A stretch of 64,000 nt of DNA. Origin: Methanothrix sp. GTDB lineage: Archaea; Halobacteriota; Methanosarcinia; Methanotrichales; Methanotrichaceae. The notes under the pieces were generated by a model. That model saw nothing but the letters and a program-made list of their open reading frames with translations. It ran no database searches and was not told the DNA's origin. The stretch covers positions 77,152-141,151 of the forward strand of contig NZ_JADJJX010000003.1 of assembly GCF_016706325.1 (NCBI RefSeq), read 5' to 3'. Below, piece by piece: positions 51,640-60,749 of this stretch; the stretch's first letter is position 1; each line of letters begins with the position of its first letter. The position numbers and the translations under genes were made by a program.

Positions 51640-53277
51640 ATGCTCTACCGCCAAATAGCATCTGCCATGGATGAGATCTCCTCTCTCCCCCGCAGCCAGA
51701 AGGCCGCTTTATGCTCCCGCCTGATTGCAGAGATTGAAGCCCCCCTGCTCTGCCCTCTTGTTCGCCTCCTTTTGGGCCAGCTCTGGCCGCCCTGGGAGGC
51801 CAGGGAGATGGGAGTGGGGCCGGAAGGGATCTCTGCTGCCCTGGCGGAGATCTCTGAGGAGGATATCACTGCACTGAGAGGGAACTTTGGGGAGATGGGG
51901 CAGGTGGCTGAGGCTGCCCTGGAGGAAAAGGGGCAGAATTCACTCACAATTGAGCCGCTGCAGGATCTCTCAGTATATGAGCAGCTGAGGCGGATCTCCC
52001 AGATCAGAGGAAAGGACTCAGAGCAGAGGAAGAACGCCCTCCTCCGCGGGCTCTTCCAGGAGGCAAGCCCCCTGGAGGGAAGGTATATCGCCCGCACTGT
52101 TCTGGGAAATAATCTCACTGGAATCGGGCATAAGACCATGCTCTCTGCTTTTGCCCTGGCCTTCGGATGCGAGCGATCTCAGCTCCACCGGGCCTACAGC
52201 CTCCTGCCCGATCCGGGCATGATCGCCGTCATGGCTGCCGGCGGCAAGCTGGAAGAAGCCCGCATCCAACCGGGAATTCCCATCAAGCCGATGGTGATCT
52301 GCCCCCTGAAGGCAGAGGAACGGGAGGCGGAGGATATAAAGGGGAGAGAGCCTGCAAGAATGAGGGTCCTTCCCCTGTATCATGCCCTTAAGGTGCAGGT
52401 CCATAATACTGCAGGTGGGACGTACATCTTCAGCTCCCGGCAGAAGAACATCACCTCATCATTGAACGGCCTGGCCCAGAGGCTGAGCAGAATGGATGAG
52501 GAATTCATAATCGATGCCGACCTGATAGGCTTTCGGGACGGGAGGATCTGTCCCCTCTCAGAGATCATCAGGTTCATCAATCGCCGCCGGCTCTCCCGCC
52601 GGAGCAGTCTGTCTCCTGCCCTCCTGGCCTATGATCTTCTCTATCACTCAGGCGAGGATATCACCACCAAGCCCTTTCTGGAGAGGAGAAGGAGGCTGCT
52701 GGAGGTCTTAGGTAGGCCCAAGCCCATGCCCTTCTCAGTGATATCAGTCGCCAGGGATTGGGATCTCCCGGAGAATTATACAAACAAATATATGAAAGAC
52801 CGCCTGGGCCAGCTGGCAGAGGAGGGGGGAGAGGGGTTGATGCTGCGAAGCCTGCAAGGGTTTTACCGTCCGGGCGAATGCAGCAAAGCTGATTTCATTG
52901 TGGCAAGAGAGGCCCGTATATCGGCGGTCATCGTCCGGGCGGAGTGCAGCCCTAAGAGGAAGGATAATACCCTCTCCCGGTTTCAGGTCGCCCTGCGAGA
53001 GGGGGACGAGCTCATTTCTGTGGGCTGGATAGGAGGCCAATTGAGCCGGAAGGATGCCCAGGAGCTGGACCGTCTGCTGAAGGGCCTGGCCAGGGAATGG
53101 GATGATAACGGCGCCTCTGTCATCCCTCAGGTGATAGTCAACCTGAGAATTGGAGGGGCTCGCAGGATCGAACAGGGCTATCTCCTCCTCCGCCCGGTGG
53201 TCGTGGGGATCGATCCTCAATCCTCCTGGGAGGAGGCCGACGATCTGGAGAGGCTCATTCAGATCTCGGGGCTATGA
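51640..53277 (+). CDS. ATP-dependent DNA ligase homologue lacking the catalytic lysine
   Basis: A 545-residue protein with the layout of archaeal ATP-dependent DNA ligase: N-terminal DNA-binding domain (1-215), adenylation domain (216-425), OB fold (426-545). The entry stretch PGIPIKPM is normal. Where active ligases have the AMP-accepting Lys in a KYDG-type motif before the strand RVQIH, this protein has LPLYHALKVQVH (residue 246 on). Motif III reads IIDADLIGF (Glu replaced), motif IV EGLMLRS (Lys to Arg), motif V lacks its Lys-x-Lys. It should therefore not ligate DNA by the usual route and may be a structural or DNA-binding relative. Confidence 0.82.
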   Translation: MLYRQIASAMDEISSLPRSQKAALCSRLIAEIEAPLLCPLVRLLLGQLWPPWEAREMGVGPEGISAALAEISEEDITALRGNFGEMGQVAEAALEEKGQNSLTIEPLQDLSVYEQLRRISQIRGKDSEQRKNALLRGLFQEASPLEGRYIARTVLGNNLTGIGHKTMLSAFALAFGCERSQLHRAYSLLPDPGMIAVMAAGGKLEEARIQPGIPIKPMVICPLKAEEREAEDIKGREPARMRVLPLYHALKVQVHNTAGGTYIFSSRQKNITSSLNGLAQRLSRMDEEFIIDADLIGFRDGRICPLSEIIRFINRRRLSRRSSLSPALLAYDLLYHSGEDITTKPFLERRRRLLEVLGRPKPMPFSVISVARDWDLPENYTNKYMKDRLGQLAEEGGEGLMLRSLQGFYRPGECSKADFIVAREARISAVIVRAECSPKRKDNTLSRFQVALREGDELISVGWIGGQLSRKDAQELDRLLKGLAREWDDNGASVIPQVIVNLRIGGARRIEQGYLLLRPVVVGIDPQSSWEEADDLERLIQISGL

Positions 53278-54125
53278 TCCTCAGAGCATTTGACCCCTGG
53301 AAGAGCGAGCTGTGCACCTGCCCGGATAAGCTCAGCCTCAATCCCTATACTGGATGCCCGCACGGCTGCCTGTACTGCTATGCCTCCTCCTACATCCCCC
53401 GCTTCTCCTCCTGCCGCCCGAAGGCCGATCTGCTGAGAAGGCTGGACCGGGAGGCGGCCAGGATCGGTCCAGGCCCATCTGTCGCCATCTCCAACAGCTC
53501 TGACCCCTATCCCCCAATGGAAGAGGATCTGGGACTGACCAGGGGCTGCCTGAGGATATTGATGGAGAGGGATTTTCGAGTACAGTTGGTCACAAAGTCC
53601 GATCTGGTCACAAGGGATATCGATATTCTCTCAGGGATGGGAGCGACAGTGGCGATCACAATCACCACAGTGGATGAGGGGCTCAGCAGGAGGCTGGAGC
53701 CAGGAGCGCCATCCCCGAAGAGAAGGCTATCGGCCTTAAAGAAGCTATCAGAGGCAGGGATTTATGTGTCATCCAGAATCGATCCCATAATTCCGGGAAT
53801 CAATGACCGCAAGATCGAGGATCTGGTCATCGCCCTCTCCTCTGCCGGGGTCAGGCATATAACCTCCTCCACCTACAAGGCCCGGCCTGATAGCATGAAA
53901 AGGATCATCTCTGCCTTTCCAGAGACAGGAGAGGAGCTGCAAGGGCTCTATTCACAGGGGGAGAAAATCTCAGGCAGCCGCTATCTCCCGCGGAATTTGA
54001 GAAGGGGCATTCTTGCTGAGGTAAGGGCCTATGCCCATAAGGCAGGCATCACCTTCTCCACCTGCAGGGAGGGATTCCCCGATACGGAGATCTGCTGTGA
54101 TGGCTCCCACCTGCTTTTCCGGTAA
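53274..54125 (+). CDS. Radical SAM protein, SPL-like
   Basis: A 283-residue radical S-adenosylmethionine protein with the cluster motif CPHGCLYCY (Cys 28, 32 and 35), the following GP-type SAM loop SNSSDPYPPMEEDLG, and a barrel with TITTVDEGLSRRLEPGAPSP and SSRIDPIIPGIND. These blocks place it in the SplB (spore photoproduct lyase)-like COG1533 group. Two more cysteines near the N-terminus (CTCP) and C-terminus (CREG, CCDG) might hold an extra cluster. It overlaps the ligase-like gene by four bases, which suggests both take part in one DNA- or RNA-related process. Confidence 0.88.
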   Translation: MILRAFDPWKSELCTCPDKLSLNPYTGCPHGCLYCYASSYIPRFSSCRPKADLLRRLDREAARIGPGPSVAISNSSDPYPPMEEDLGLTRGCLRILMERDFRVQLVTKSDLVTRDIDILSGMGATVAITITTVDEGLSRRLEPGAPSPKRRLSALKKLSEAGIYVSSRIDPIIPGINDRKIEDLVIALSSAGVRHITSSTYKARPDSMKRIISAFPETGEELQGLYSQGEKISGSRYLPRNLRRGILAEVRAYAHKAGITFSTCREGFPDTEICCDGSHLLFR

Positions 54126-54320
54126 TCTGGCTGATCGCTCAACTCTGCTCGCCGGCCTCTGTGGTGCTCTGCTACAGAGAACAATACAAAAATTTCAGCC
54201 ATCGACAATAGTCTAAATGATCTCGATCATCAGCCAGATAAAGGGCAGTATTCCAGGATATGAAGAGAATCATAAGTGCAATGCATCAACCCTCTAATGC
54301 TGTTCGTCTACGAAAGTTTA

Positions 54321-54328
54321 TTTATATG
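54321..54328 (+). promoter_or_regulatory. TATA box of the surface-protein gene
   Basis: TTTATATG within GTTTATTTATATGAAG lies about 100 bases before the ATG at 54426. The gap 54126-54398 otherwise shows no gene. A leader of about 75 bases with an excellent AGGAGGT ribosome site would result. Confidence 0.5.
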
Positions 54329-54425
54329 AAGAATAACTAGAATCCACGACAATTCTTCTCAGAAGGGAGGATGTTCAAGCCATAATCATAAGTACCATAT
54401 GAGAGTGCGAAAGGAGGTATTCAAC

Positions 54426-55620
54426 ATGAAAAAAGTTCTGGCCATCGCCATGGCCATCATGATCGCGGCCATTGTTATAATTCCTGCTCTGGGTTACACG
54501 GGAGAGACAGCAGGAGATAGCTCTTTCTCAGTAACCTCGGGAGGAGAGCAGTCCTATTCTGCATCCTCGACAGGGGGTCAATCTTACTCTATGGAAACGG
54601 CAGGCGAAGTGCCCAACACTGCTGATGTAGCCGGAAGAGCAGGCTATAGCATATCAACAGGAACTGCCGCCCATAACCTTACCCCAGAAATGGTGACAGA
54701 GACAAAATCCTTAACAGCCCCCATCAAGGGCATGAGGGTTCCTTACTCGATCAAATATCAATCTGCATCCAACTACTCAATCCAGAAGGGATTCATCGTT
54801 CCCTATACAATCAAGCAGGGATCAATTGTTCCCTATACAATCAAGCAGGGATCTATTAATCCATATACCATAAAGCTGATGGATGCCAATAATACTGTCA
54901 GAGACGCCTATCAAAAGGTGAAGATGGAGCCGAAAAAGCTCGGCAGCATTGTGGGCAGGGAGGTAGTTGTCCCAGCACCATCTGTTATCGTGGAGGAGAC
55001 GCCTGTTGTTGAAGAGGTAGCCCTCAATGAGACCGTTGCCATCAATGAGACCGTTGCCATCAATGAAACCGCTGCAATCAATGAGACCGCTGCCATCAAT
55101 GAGACCGCTGCCATCAATGAGACCGCTGCCATCAATGAGACTGCTGCCATCAATGAGACTGCTGCCATCAATGAGACTGCTGCCATCAATGAGACTGCTG
55201 CCATCAAGAGACTGCTGCATCAATGGACCGCTATCAAGGGCCACCTGCTGCAATCGAAGAGACTGCCGTGACAGAAGAAGCTGCTTTGAATAAGACTGTT
55301 GCTCTGAATGAGACGATGGTATACACCATTGAGGGTGTGGTCTTCGAGGATCTTAACGGAGATGGGGTCAGGGATGCCAATGAGGATGGCCTTGCCAACT
55401 GGACTGTCAATTTGGAGCAGCCTGAAGGAGTGCTCATCAATAGCGTCAATACAACAGTAGATGGCAAATTCGCATTCCTCGATCTGATTCCCGGCGTGTA
55501 CACAGTCAAAGAGATCCTTCAGCCAGGCTGGACGCTTGTCGCCCCGCGAAAGTCAATCTAACCGCTGAGATCAAAAACGAGAGCGTGACCAACCTGGAAT
55601 TCGCCAATAAGAGATCCTGA
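54426..55620 (+). CDS. Secreted surface protein with SdrD-like B domain, frameshifted
   Basis: The ATG at 54426 follows AGGAGGT and opens a signal peptide (MKKVLAIAMAIMIAAIVIIP). A Ser/Thr/Gly-rich part comes next, then three VPYTIKQGS-like repeats (about 54790-54870), then ten INETAA repeats of 18 bp. A missing T in the first unit after 55202 changes frame. The downstream frame (55223-55561) encodes an SdrD/Cna-B-type beta domain: GVVFEDLNGDGVRDANEDGL, FLDLIPGVYTVKEILQPGW. A second shift near 55545 leads to LTAEIKNESVTNLEFANKRS and the stop at 55620. Joined, it is about 397 residues. The calcium-binding DLNGDGVRD loop and many sequons (NET) point to a cell-surface glycoprotein. Confidence 0.75.
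55023..55202. repeat. 18-bp tandem repeat encoding INETAA
   Basis: Ten exact-length units of ATCAATGAGACCGCTGCC with C/T changes run head to tail, each with one N-glycosylation sequon (NET). A shortened unit follows at 55203 and causes the frame change of the host gene. Confidence 0.95.
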
Positions 55621-55828
55621 GCCGCCTGGATTCATCCAGGAGCAGTATCTTCCAAGATCAGATAGCAACAGGAGTTCTGGGATCCTTCCTGGAACCCCTT
55701 CCCTTCTTTTTGTTCCGGCCACCTGTGAATGAGAGCCTTCATGCCCTACATCAGGGATTCATTGAATTCAACCAAAAATCTTTCATAGATGAGAGAAAAT
55801 ATAAGCTCACAAACTAGTGGGGGATAAT

Positions 55829-56317
55829 ATGAGAATAAGAATTATGCTGATATCTCTGACACTGCTCCTATTGATATGGAATCCAGCGGCTGCCATAGGC
55901 ATGAGCAGCAGCAGTGGTGGCTGCGTGGCGAGGAATGCCCTGGAGGCCTATTGCATCAATCACGGAGGATGTCCGAAAGATGGAAACTGCTATTTTCCGG
56001 ATGGCGGATACTGCGACCTGAAATCCTTCTATCAGGGAACCTGCCCGGGGAAAGAGTACTATGAAGATGCCCTTTGGATGATGGAAGCCTATGCCTTCCT
56101 CTACGGGAATTACGTACCATATGGCCAGTATTATGTGCCTGGCGTGGGGTACCCGTATTACGCCAACCTCTATGGCTATCAGATCCCCGATTCCCAGGCA
56201 AAACCTGAACCGGGCAGCCCATACTACCCATACTTCCTGCCGGTGTACTCCCCAGAATACGGGAGCGGCTATGGCAAAGCATATGGCGCAGGCTCTGGCA
56301 TAGGATCTGCTAAGTGA
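55829..56317 (+). CDS. Secreted DUF333-like cysteine-rich protein
   Basis: About 162 residues with signal peptide RIRIMLISLTLLLLIWNPAA. The block NALEAYCINHGGCPKDGNC followed by GGYCDLKSFYQGTCPGKEYY resembles DUF333, a small cysteine-rich module found in lipoproteins. The C-terminal half is very rich in Tyr, Gly and Pro (VPYGQYYVPGVGYPYYANLY). The ATG at 55829 is preceded by GGGGGAT; a GTG at 55817 is also possible. Likely extracellular; function unknown. Confidence 0.72.
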   Translation: MRIRIMLISLTLLLLIWNPAAAIGMSSSSGGCVARNALEAYCINHGGCPKDGNCYFPDGGYCDLKSFYQGTCPGKEYYEDALWMMEAYAFLYGNYVPYGQYYVPGVGYPYYANLYGYQIPDSQAKPEPGSPYYPYFLPVYSPEYGSGYGKAYGAGSGIGSAK

Positions 56318-56390
56318 TACCATGATGATACAGTGTGATACGTGATACTGTGATACGGAATACTTGACAAAGCGATACAATGTGATACGT
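56314..56390. repeat. Short GTGATAC direct repeats
   Basis: Between convergent genes, the heptamer GTGATAC or its close form recurs six times at irregular spacing (56315, 56332, 56339, 56348, 56375 and nearby). The cluster lies just after the stop of the DUF333-like gene and may end or process both transcripts. Confidence 0.6.
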
Positions 56391-56413
56391 GCATCTTTGG
56401 CTTTGGGCTTGAT

Positions 56414-57406
56414 TCAATTACCTTGCTCCAGGGCCATCCTCATTTTAAAATAGACTCCTGCGTTCCTGCCCCATCCTTGATCGGGGACACTTCCCGTCAG
56501 ATTGGCAATTGATGACTGATTGAGATTGTACCAGTGAAAAAGGCTGGCATTAATGGAATTATCCCGGTTGAAGGCTGCCAGCTCCTCCTCCAGGAACCTG
56601 GCATCGATGGTGGAATTGGGATCGTCTGCAAATAGCCTGCTCACATTCAGCCTCCCAGGAGGGAGCATCTGAGGGGGAAGGCCGCTGCCCGTACCCATCA
56701 TCTCCATCCGGCTTATGCCAGACGGATCATCCGATCGGCCCAGCACCATCATTCTCAATGAGTATCCCGATTGACTGCAGTCTGACCCGCTCATCCACTG
56801 CAAAGATGCATTTCCCAGGAAGGCGGAGTCGACTCGAAGCCATCTCTCAAATCCTTCGATCGATAGGCTCTGATCAAACCCTCTGACATCCCCTCTGCCT
56901 GCTGCCCCGCTGCCAAGGGAGGAGAGAGAACGGGGAGAGATGACTGCTGCTTCCTGAAAGCTGGAGTTCAAGAGCCGGAGGCTTCCCGATACCGCAACAT
57001 TGGAGTTCCGGTATAGAGAGGTGAGATTACCATCAAATACAGATGCCCTGGAGGAGAGAGTGGCTTCTTTGCGATCAATAGCCGCAGTGGCACTGCCACG
57101 CCAGGCCAGCAGACCGGAATCTGTGCGGGCAGCAGATTGTATGCGCTCCTCTCCGAGAGCCAGCTCATAAGAATAAAAGCTGCAATTGTTGATCGTCGAT
57201 CCTCTGCCCTCCAAAGATAAGAGATCATTCTCCAGGATGGCCAGGCCACTGAAGTCCAGGTTCTCACCAGCAATAGATTCTGATACAGAGTCCGCCGTAT
57301 TGTATATGCTACAGGAGAGGCTGATCTCCGCTGACCCTGACTGGAACGATCCCAGAACAAGGATAACGAAGACCAAAATCCGGATGAAAAGATCCTGCTT
57401 TATCAT
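56414..57406 (-). CDS. Secreted protein of unknown function
   Basis: About 330 residues with a signal peptide (RILVFVILVLGSFQSGSAE). The mature part is rich in Ser, Leu, Gly and Asn and shows a beta-helix-like style of repeated short strands (NNCSFYSYELALGEERIQSA, NSNVAVSGSLRLLNSSFQEA). Several N-glycosylation sequons (NLT, NSS, NAS) are visible. It is the first of four minus-strand secreted-protein genes (56414-60139) with a common style, possibly distant paralogues. Start at 57406 fits the signal peptide; the frame is open 5 codons further. Confidence 0.68.
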   Translation of the reverse strand: MIKQDLFIRILVFVILVLGSFQSGSAEISLSCSIYNTADSVSESIAGENLDFSGLAILENDLLSLEGRGSTINNCSFYSYELALGEERIQSAARTDSGLLAWRGSATAAIDRKEATLSSRASVFDGNLTSLYRNSNVAVSGSLRLLNSSFQEAAVISPRSLSSLGSGAAGRGDVRGFDQSLSIEGFERWLRVDSAFLGNASLQWMSGSDCSQSGYSLRMMVLGRSDDPSGISRMEMMGTGSGLPPQMLPPGRLNVSRLFADDPNSTIDARFLEEELAAFNRDNSINASLFHWYNLNQSSIANLTGSVPDQGWGRNAGVYFKMRMALEQGN

Positions 57407-57463
57407 GTAGAGCATCTCCAACAGAGCATATCCGGCTCAACGGCTGTAGTGGCCATATCCCAG

Positions 57464-58186
57464 CTATCCCCTCACCACAGCATATTCCATCTCAGACTGG
57501 CATCTTATGTCATCATTTTCTACTGATCGAGAGAGGCTGTAGCCTGCATGGCTCGATTGATAATCCGAGGAGAGGGCGAAGAACAGATCGATCCTCTGAT
57601 CGAATACTTCGAGCGGCTCATCAAGCCTCAATTCATCGCCCCGAAAGCCAAACTCATATGCTGGGAGGCTTTGAGCAGAGACGAAGGGCAGATCGCAAAA
57701 ATCCAGTTCCAGATAGTGCCCGCCCATCAGGAAGAAGGCATATCTTCCCTCGCCCGGATAGGCCATTGCCAGACTGGAGCTCTCACTCCTGATCAGGCGG
57801 GGGTCATTCCCTTCATGGAGGCCAGCGGAAGATATGCCCAGCAAGGATACATCCAGCCCGGTCAGATTTCTTGCCCGGATATGAGAGGAGACCATGCCAA
57901 GATGCTGGGAGCTGATTGTGCTGAAGTTTGCTGACTGCTCGATGATCATGGATTCCGCATTTCTGGATTTGACAGCAGACTCCGCCCCCCCATAGCCTTT
58001 CACATACAGGCCAGGATAATAGAAAAAGGTGCTCTGGGAGATGCTCTTCAAGCTCGCCGCGCTGGTATCATTCAGGGACAGATACGATCTGCTGAAGGCC
58101 AAAGCCCCGGAAGAGGCATCGGCCTGGGTAAGAGAGAGCAGCATCATGGCTGCTATCAGCAGGCCTAACGGGGTTGCTACCGGCAT
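57464..58186 (-). CDS. Secreted protein of unknown function
   Basis: About 240 residues starting MPVATPLGLLIAAMMLLSLTQA, a signal peptide. The mature chain has alternating strands rich in Ser, Tyr and Leu (SYLSLNDTSAASLKSISQST, FGFRGDELRLDEPLEVFDQR). It has one cysteine pair candidate (FCDLP, IRCQ). The upstream frame extends 15 codons into a Pro/Ala-rich stretch that does not look coding. It lies 57 bases downstream of no shared gene but on the same strand as its neighbours. No family recognised. Confidence 0.65.
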   Translation of the reverse strand: MPVATPLGLLIAAMMLLSLTQADASSGALAFSRSYLSLNDTSAASLKSISQSTFFYYPGLYVKGYGGAESAVKSRNAESMIIEQSANFSTISSQHLGMVSSHIRARNLTGLDVSLLGISSAGLHEGNDPRLIRSESSSLAMAYPGEGRYAFFLMGGHYLELDFCDLPFVSAQSLPAYEFGFRGDELRLDEPLEVFDQRIDLFFALSSDYQSSHAGYSLSRSVENDDIRCQSEMEYAVVRG

Positions 58187-58335
58187 GGTCGGCTGGCTGG
58201 TCACGGCTGCTGCTGCTGGTCGCGGTGGCACCGGCTGGCATGGTGGGCGGCGGGTGGGGGGGTGGCAATTCTCATATCAACCACATAAATGTGGCAAAGA
58301 GGATCTCGACGCTTATCTGGCTGCTCCTCTATCCT

Positions 58336-59082
58336 CTAATCCCAGCTCGTCATCATGAAGCCCTGAGTTCCCACCTTCGAGAAGTCGACACTGATATCTA
58401 CATCTTTGAAGCCGATCTCCGATCCATCAGCAGTTGGATCATAAGCGCCGTCAAAGCCCCCCCAGGCCCTGAAGTCGCCGGACATAGTGGTCAATGCCCC
58501 AGGAGCCATAAGCTTCTCGAAGCCCACTGTGGCCTCCGTTCCCATATTCGCCCTGGAGAAGCGGGAGTCATCATTCGCCCAGATGCAGATAGAGGGATAC
58601 GTGGCGGGATTGGCCCAGTCATAATAGGTATACGCACTATCCTTGCCCAGCCCCACCTGGGCGTAATTGCTTCCCCAGAACTGCACATAATTGAACAATC
58701 CCGAGAAGGCCATGTTCTGGCCGGATGTGGCCGAGCCGAAGCTCATCACCTCTCCTGGGGTCTGAAGGTCGGACGATCTGGAGCCCAGCTTGGCGCTGCC
58801 ATACTGGGTGAGAACATCACTGGTATCCACTGATTGACCCTGATAGAAGATCTGATCGGAATAGGCGCCTGATGCATAGTTGCCGACGTCTGCACCGGAA
58901 TATCCATACGGTCCATACTCATAGAAGTGTGCTGATGACTGAACACCGCTAAGCCACTGCAAGTTCTCCCCGGCCTGGGTGTCAATTGTCTTTTTAAACT
59001 GATAGTTCAGATAATTTGTCTCTTCCCAGGCGCCAGAAATTCCGGTGACCGCCAGGGCTACCAATATGATCATCATCCTCAT
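58336..59082 (-). CDS. Secreted protein of unknown function, Tyr/Gly-rich
   Basis: About 248 residues from the ATG at 59082, preceded by AGGTGG on the minus strand, with signal peptide MRMMIILVALAVTGISG. The mature part is Tyr-, Gly- and Ser-rich (FYEYGPYGYSGADVGNYASG, NYVQFWGSNYAQVGLG) and ends IGFKDVDISVDFSKVGTQGF. The style recalls the secreted protein at 48214-48849. A TATA-like run (ATTCTTATATATATTGG on the minus strand, near 59174-59190) lies upstream. A longer frame to 59211 exists but its first residues do not resemble a signal. Confidence 0.68.
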   Translation of the reverse strand: MRMMIILVALAVTGISGAWEETNYLNYQFKKTIDTQAGENLQWLSGVQSSAHFYEYGPYGYSGADVGNYASGAYSDQIFYQGQSVDTSDVLTQYGSAKLGSRSSDLQTPGEVMSFGSATSGQNMAFSGLFNYVQFWGSNYAQVGLGKDSAYTYYDWANPATYPSICIWANDDSRFSRANMGTEATVGFEKLMAPGALTTMSGDFRAWGGFDGAYDPTADGSEIGFKDVDISVDFSKVGTQGFMMTSWD

Positions 59083-59245
59083 AACCTGCCACCTCTTATC
59101 TTTTTTCATCCTTGAAATCCGGCCACTTTTTCCGGGCTCAGGGATGATTTCAAAGCATAGTAATATTACTCCCCAATATATATAAGAATAATCCATGGTA
59201 CACACCTTCATAAGAATTCATCAGGATCGAATTATATGTAATAGA

Positions 59246-60139
59246 TCATGGATCAGGGCGGCAGCAGTCCAGCCATCCCCGGTCATCATCCGGTCTCATT
59301 ATCCAGTCACCCATATTCAGCCTCATGGTTATGTTCTGCTGGCCGGTGTAGTCCTCTATAATCCTGCTTTCACCCTCATTCGATCGATCGGCTCTTCCTA
59401 TATCGAAATGGGTATTTCTTCCGACAGAGCCATGCTTGAGCATAAAGAGGGTTGATCGGTTGCCCTTCTGATCGATATCGACCCCGTGAGCTGTCAGATT
59501 GGCAGATATCAGAGTGCGATTAAGAGCCGTCTGGTAGAGGCTCTCTCTGTACAGCTCCCATGATTCCATGGAGTTTTTGACATAATCGCCATTATTCTCA
59601 TACGACTCCCTCACACTCATCCCCGGGCCGGAGTACAGAATTCTCTTTCGATTGCCAAAGAAGGCCTTCCATTTCTCATCCACTTCAACAGCCCCAAACT
59701 CGGAAATGGCCACCTTCTGGGATTCATTGAAATTCGGATCGCTGCCGGAATACAGGACATTGCTCTGCAACTTAGCGGCAATCTGCACCGGCCCCTCGCC
59801 CAGGCGCAGAGCCAGTTGATCTGCATAGCCAATTCTGCCTGACCGAGGGGAGGAGGAGACTTCATGGGCCCTGATTCCAGCAAATCCCTCTATGCTGCTG
59901 AATCTGGAGAAGTTTCCAAACCCATCGACGAGGCCTGCAGAACTGAATCTCATCTCCTGGATTGAGCGGTGAATCTCCAGGGAGGAGTCATTCACCCGGA
60001 CAGAGATGTCATAGCCCATGATCCCGTTTGCTGATGGAATGAGCAGGAGAATAATAAAGACATTAATAAACATAATAATAAGCATAATGGGCACAGCCAG
60101 CAGTTGCCCTCCCCCCCACAGCCTCATCCGCTCACCCAC
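59246..60139 (-). CDS. Secreted or membrane-anchored protein of unknown function
   Basis: A 297-residue protein with a long N-terminal hydrophobic helix (PIMLIIMFINVFIILLLIPS) and a beta-rich mature part (YDISVRVNDSSLEIHRSIQE, IRAHEVSSSPRSGRIGYADQ). Sequons NDS, NRT and NRS are present. Middle and C-terminal parts are more charged than in its neighbours. It may start at the internal methionine at 60127. It is the last of four similar-style genes in a row, suggesting a locus for variable cell-surface or sheath proteins. Confidence 0.67.
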   Translation of the reverse strand: MGERMRLWGGGQLLAVPIMLIIMFINVFIILLLIPSANGIMGYDISVRVNDSSLEIHRSIQEMRFSSAGLVDGFGNFSRFSSIEGFAGIRAHEVSSSPRSGRIGYADQLALRLGEGPVQIAAKLQSNVLYSGSDPNFNESQKVAISEFGAVEVDEKWKAFFGNRKRILYSGPGMSVRESYENNGDYVKNSMESWELYRESLYQTALNRTLISANLTAHGVDIDQKGNRSTLFMLKHGSVGRNTHFDIGRADRSNEGESRIIEDYTGQQNITMRLNMGDWIMRPDDDRGWLDCCRPDP

Positions 60140-60749
60140 CCCCTTATCTCAATTCATCTCTATGGAAAATACAGGCGTTCATGCTCACTGATATCAGAGC
60201 AGCATACTATTATGGCGCCATAATCGACTGTATATGAAGACATATATATTACTTTTGAATGCTGCCTGTAAAATCCAGGAGAGAACTGCACAAATCCAGG
60301 ACAGGACCGAAATCTTTTTATGCTAATACATAATAATTAATAATGATAGATTTTGAATGTGTGTCAGACGGAGGATGATGAAGATGCCTGTGCTGGAAGA
60401 TCTCTGCGCCAAAAGGCTGCTCTGCTTAAACGCAAATCAGTGCTGCTAAAGCAACTGAGCGGTGCATGGCTGAGACTGAGGAGATAGATCGAAAGATATC
60501 TGTGATAGAGAGCTGAGCTGGAATATGATCTGCATAAGAGCATAGAACTGAATTGCTGCCGAGCGGCGCATACCCAATGCCCTCCAGGCAGTATGAGGAT
60601 GGAATATCGGCCATATGGGGCACAGAAAGCAACTTATGAAAACAAATCGATGAGATATCGATGCGATCGTAGCCTGCGATCGCATACCTCCTACCGCAGG
60701 TTATATTTCCCTGGCGCCAAATGCTTTTTAAGATTAAGCTCGATGAGGC
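60140..60749. other. Gap with remnants and a GCGATCG hairpin
   Basis: About 610 bases. TTTTTATGCTAATACATAATAATTAATAATG (in parts, 60315-60345) is an A+T-rich promoter-like stretch followed by GGAGGATGATGAAGATG, a possible start of a lost gene with no long frame. At 60661-60685 a perfect nine-base hairpin (ATGCGATCG / CGATCGCAT) surrounds a 7-base loop. I find no intact gene. Confidence 0.5.

Noticed and set aside
54822..55253. Minus-strand frames rich in DGSGLI or MAAVSL
   Set aside because: They mirror the 18-bp INETAA repeat and have no independent support.
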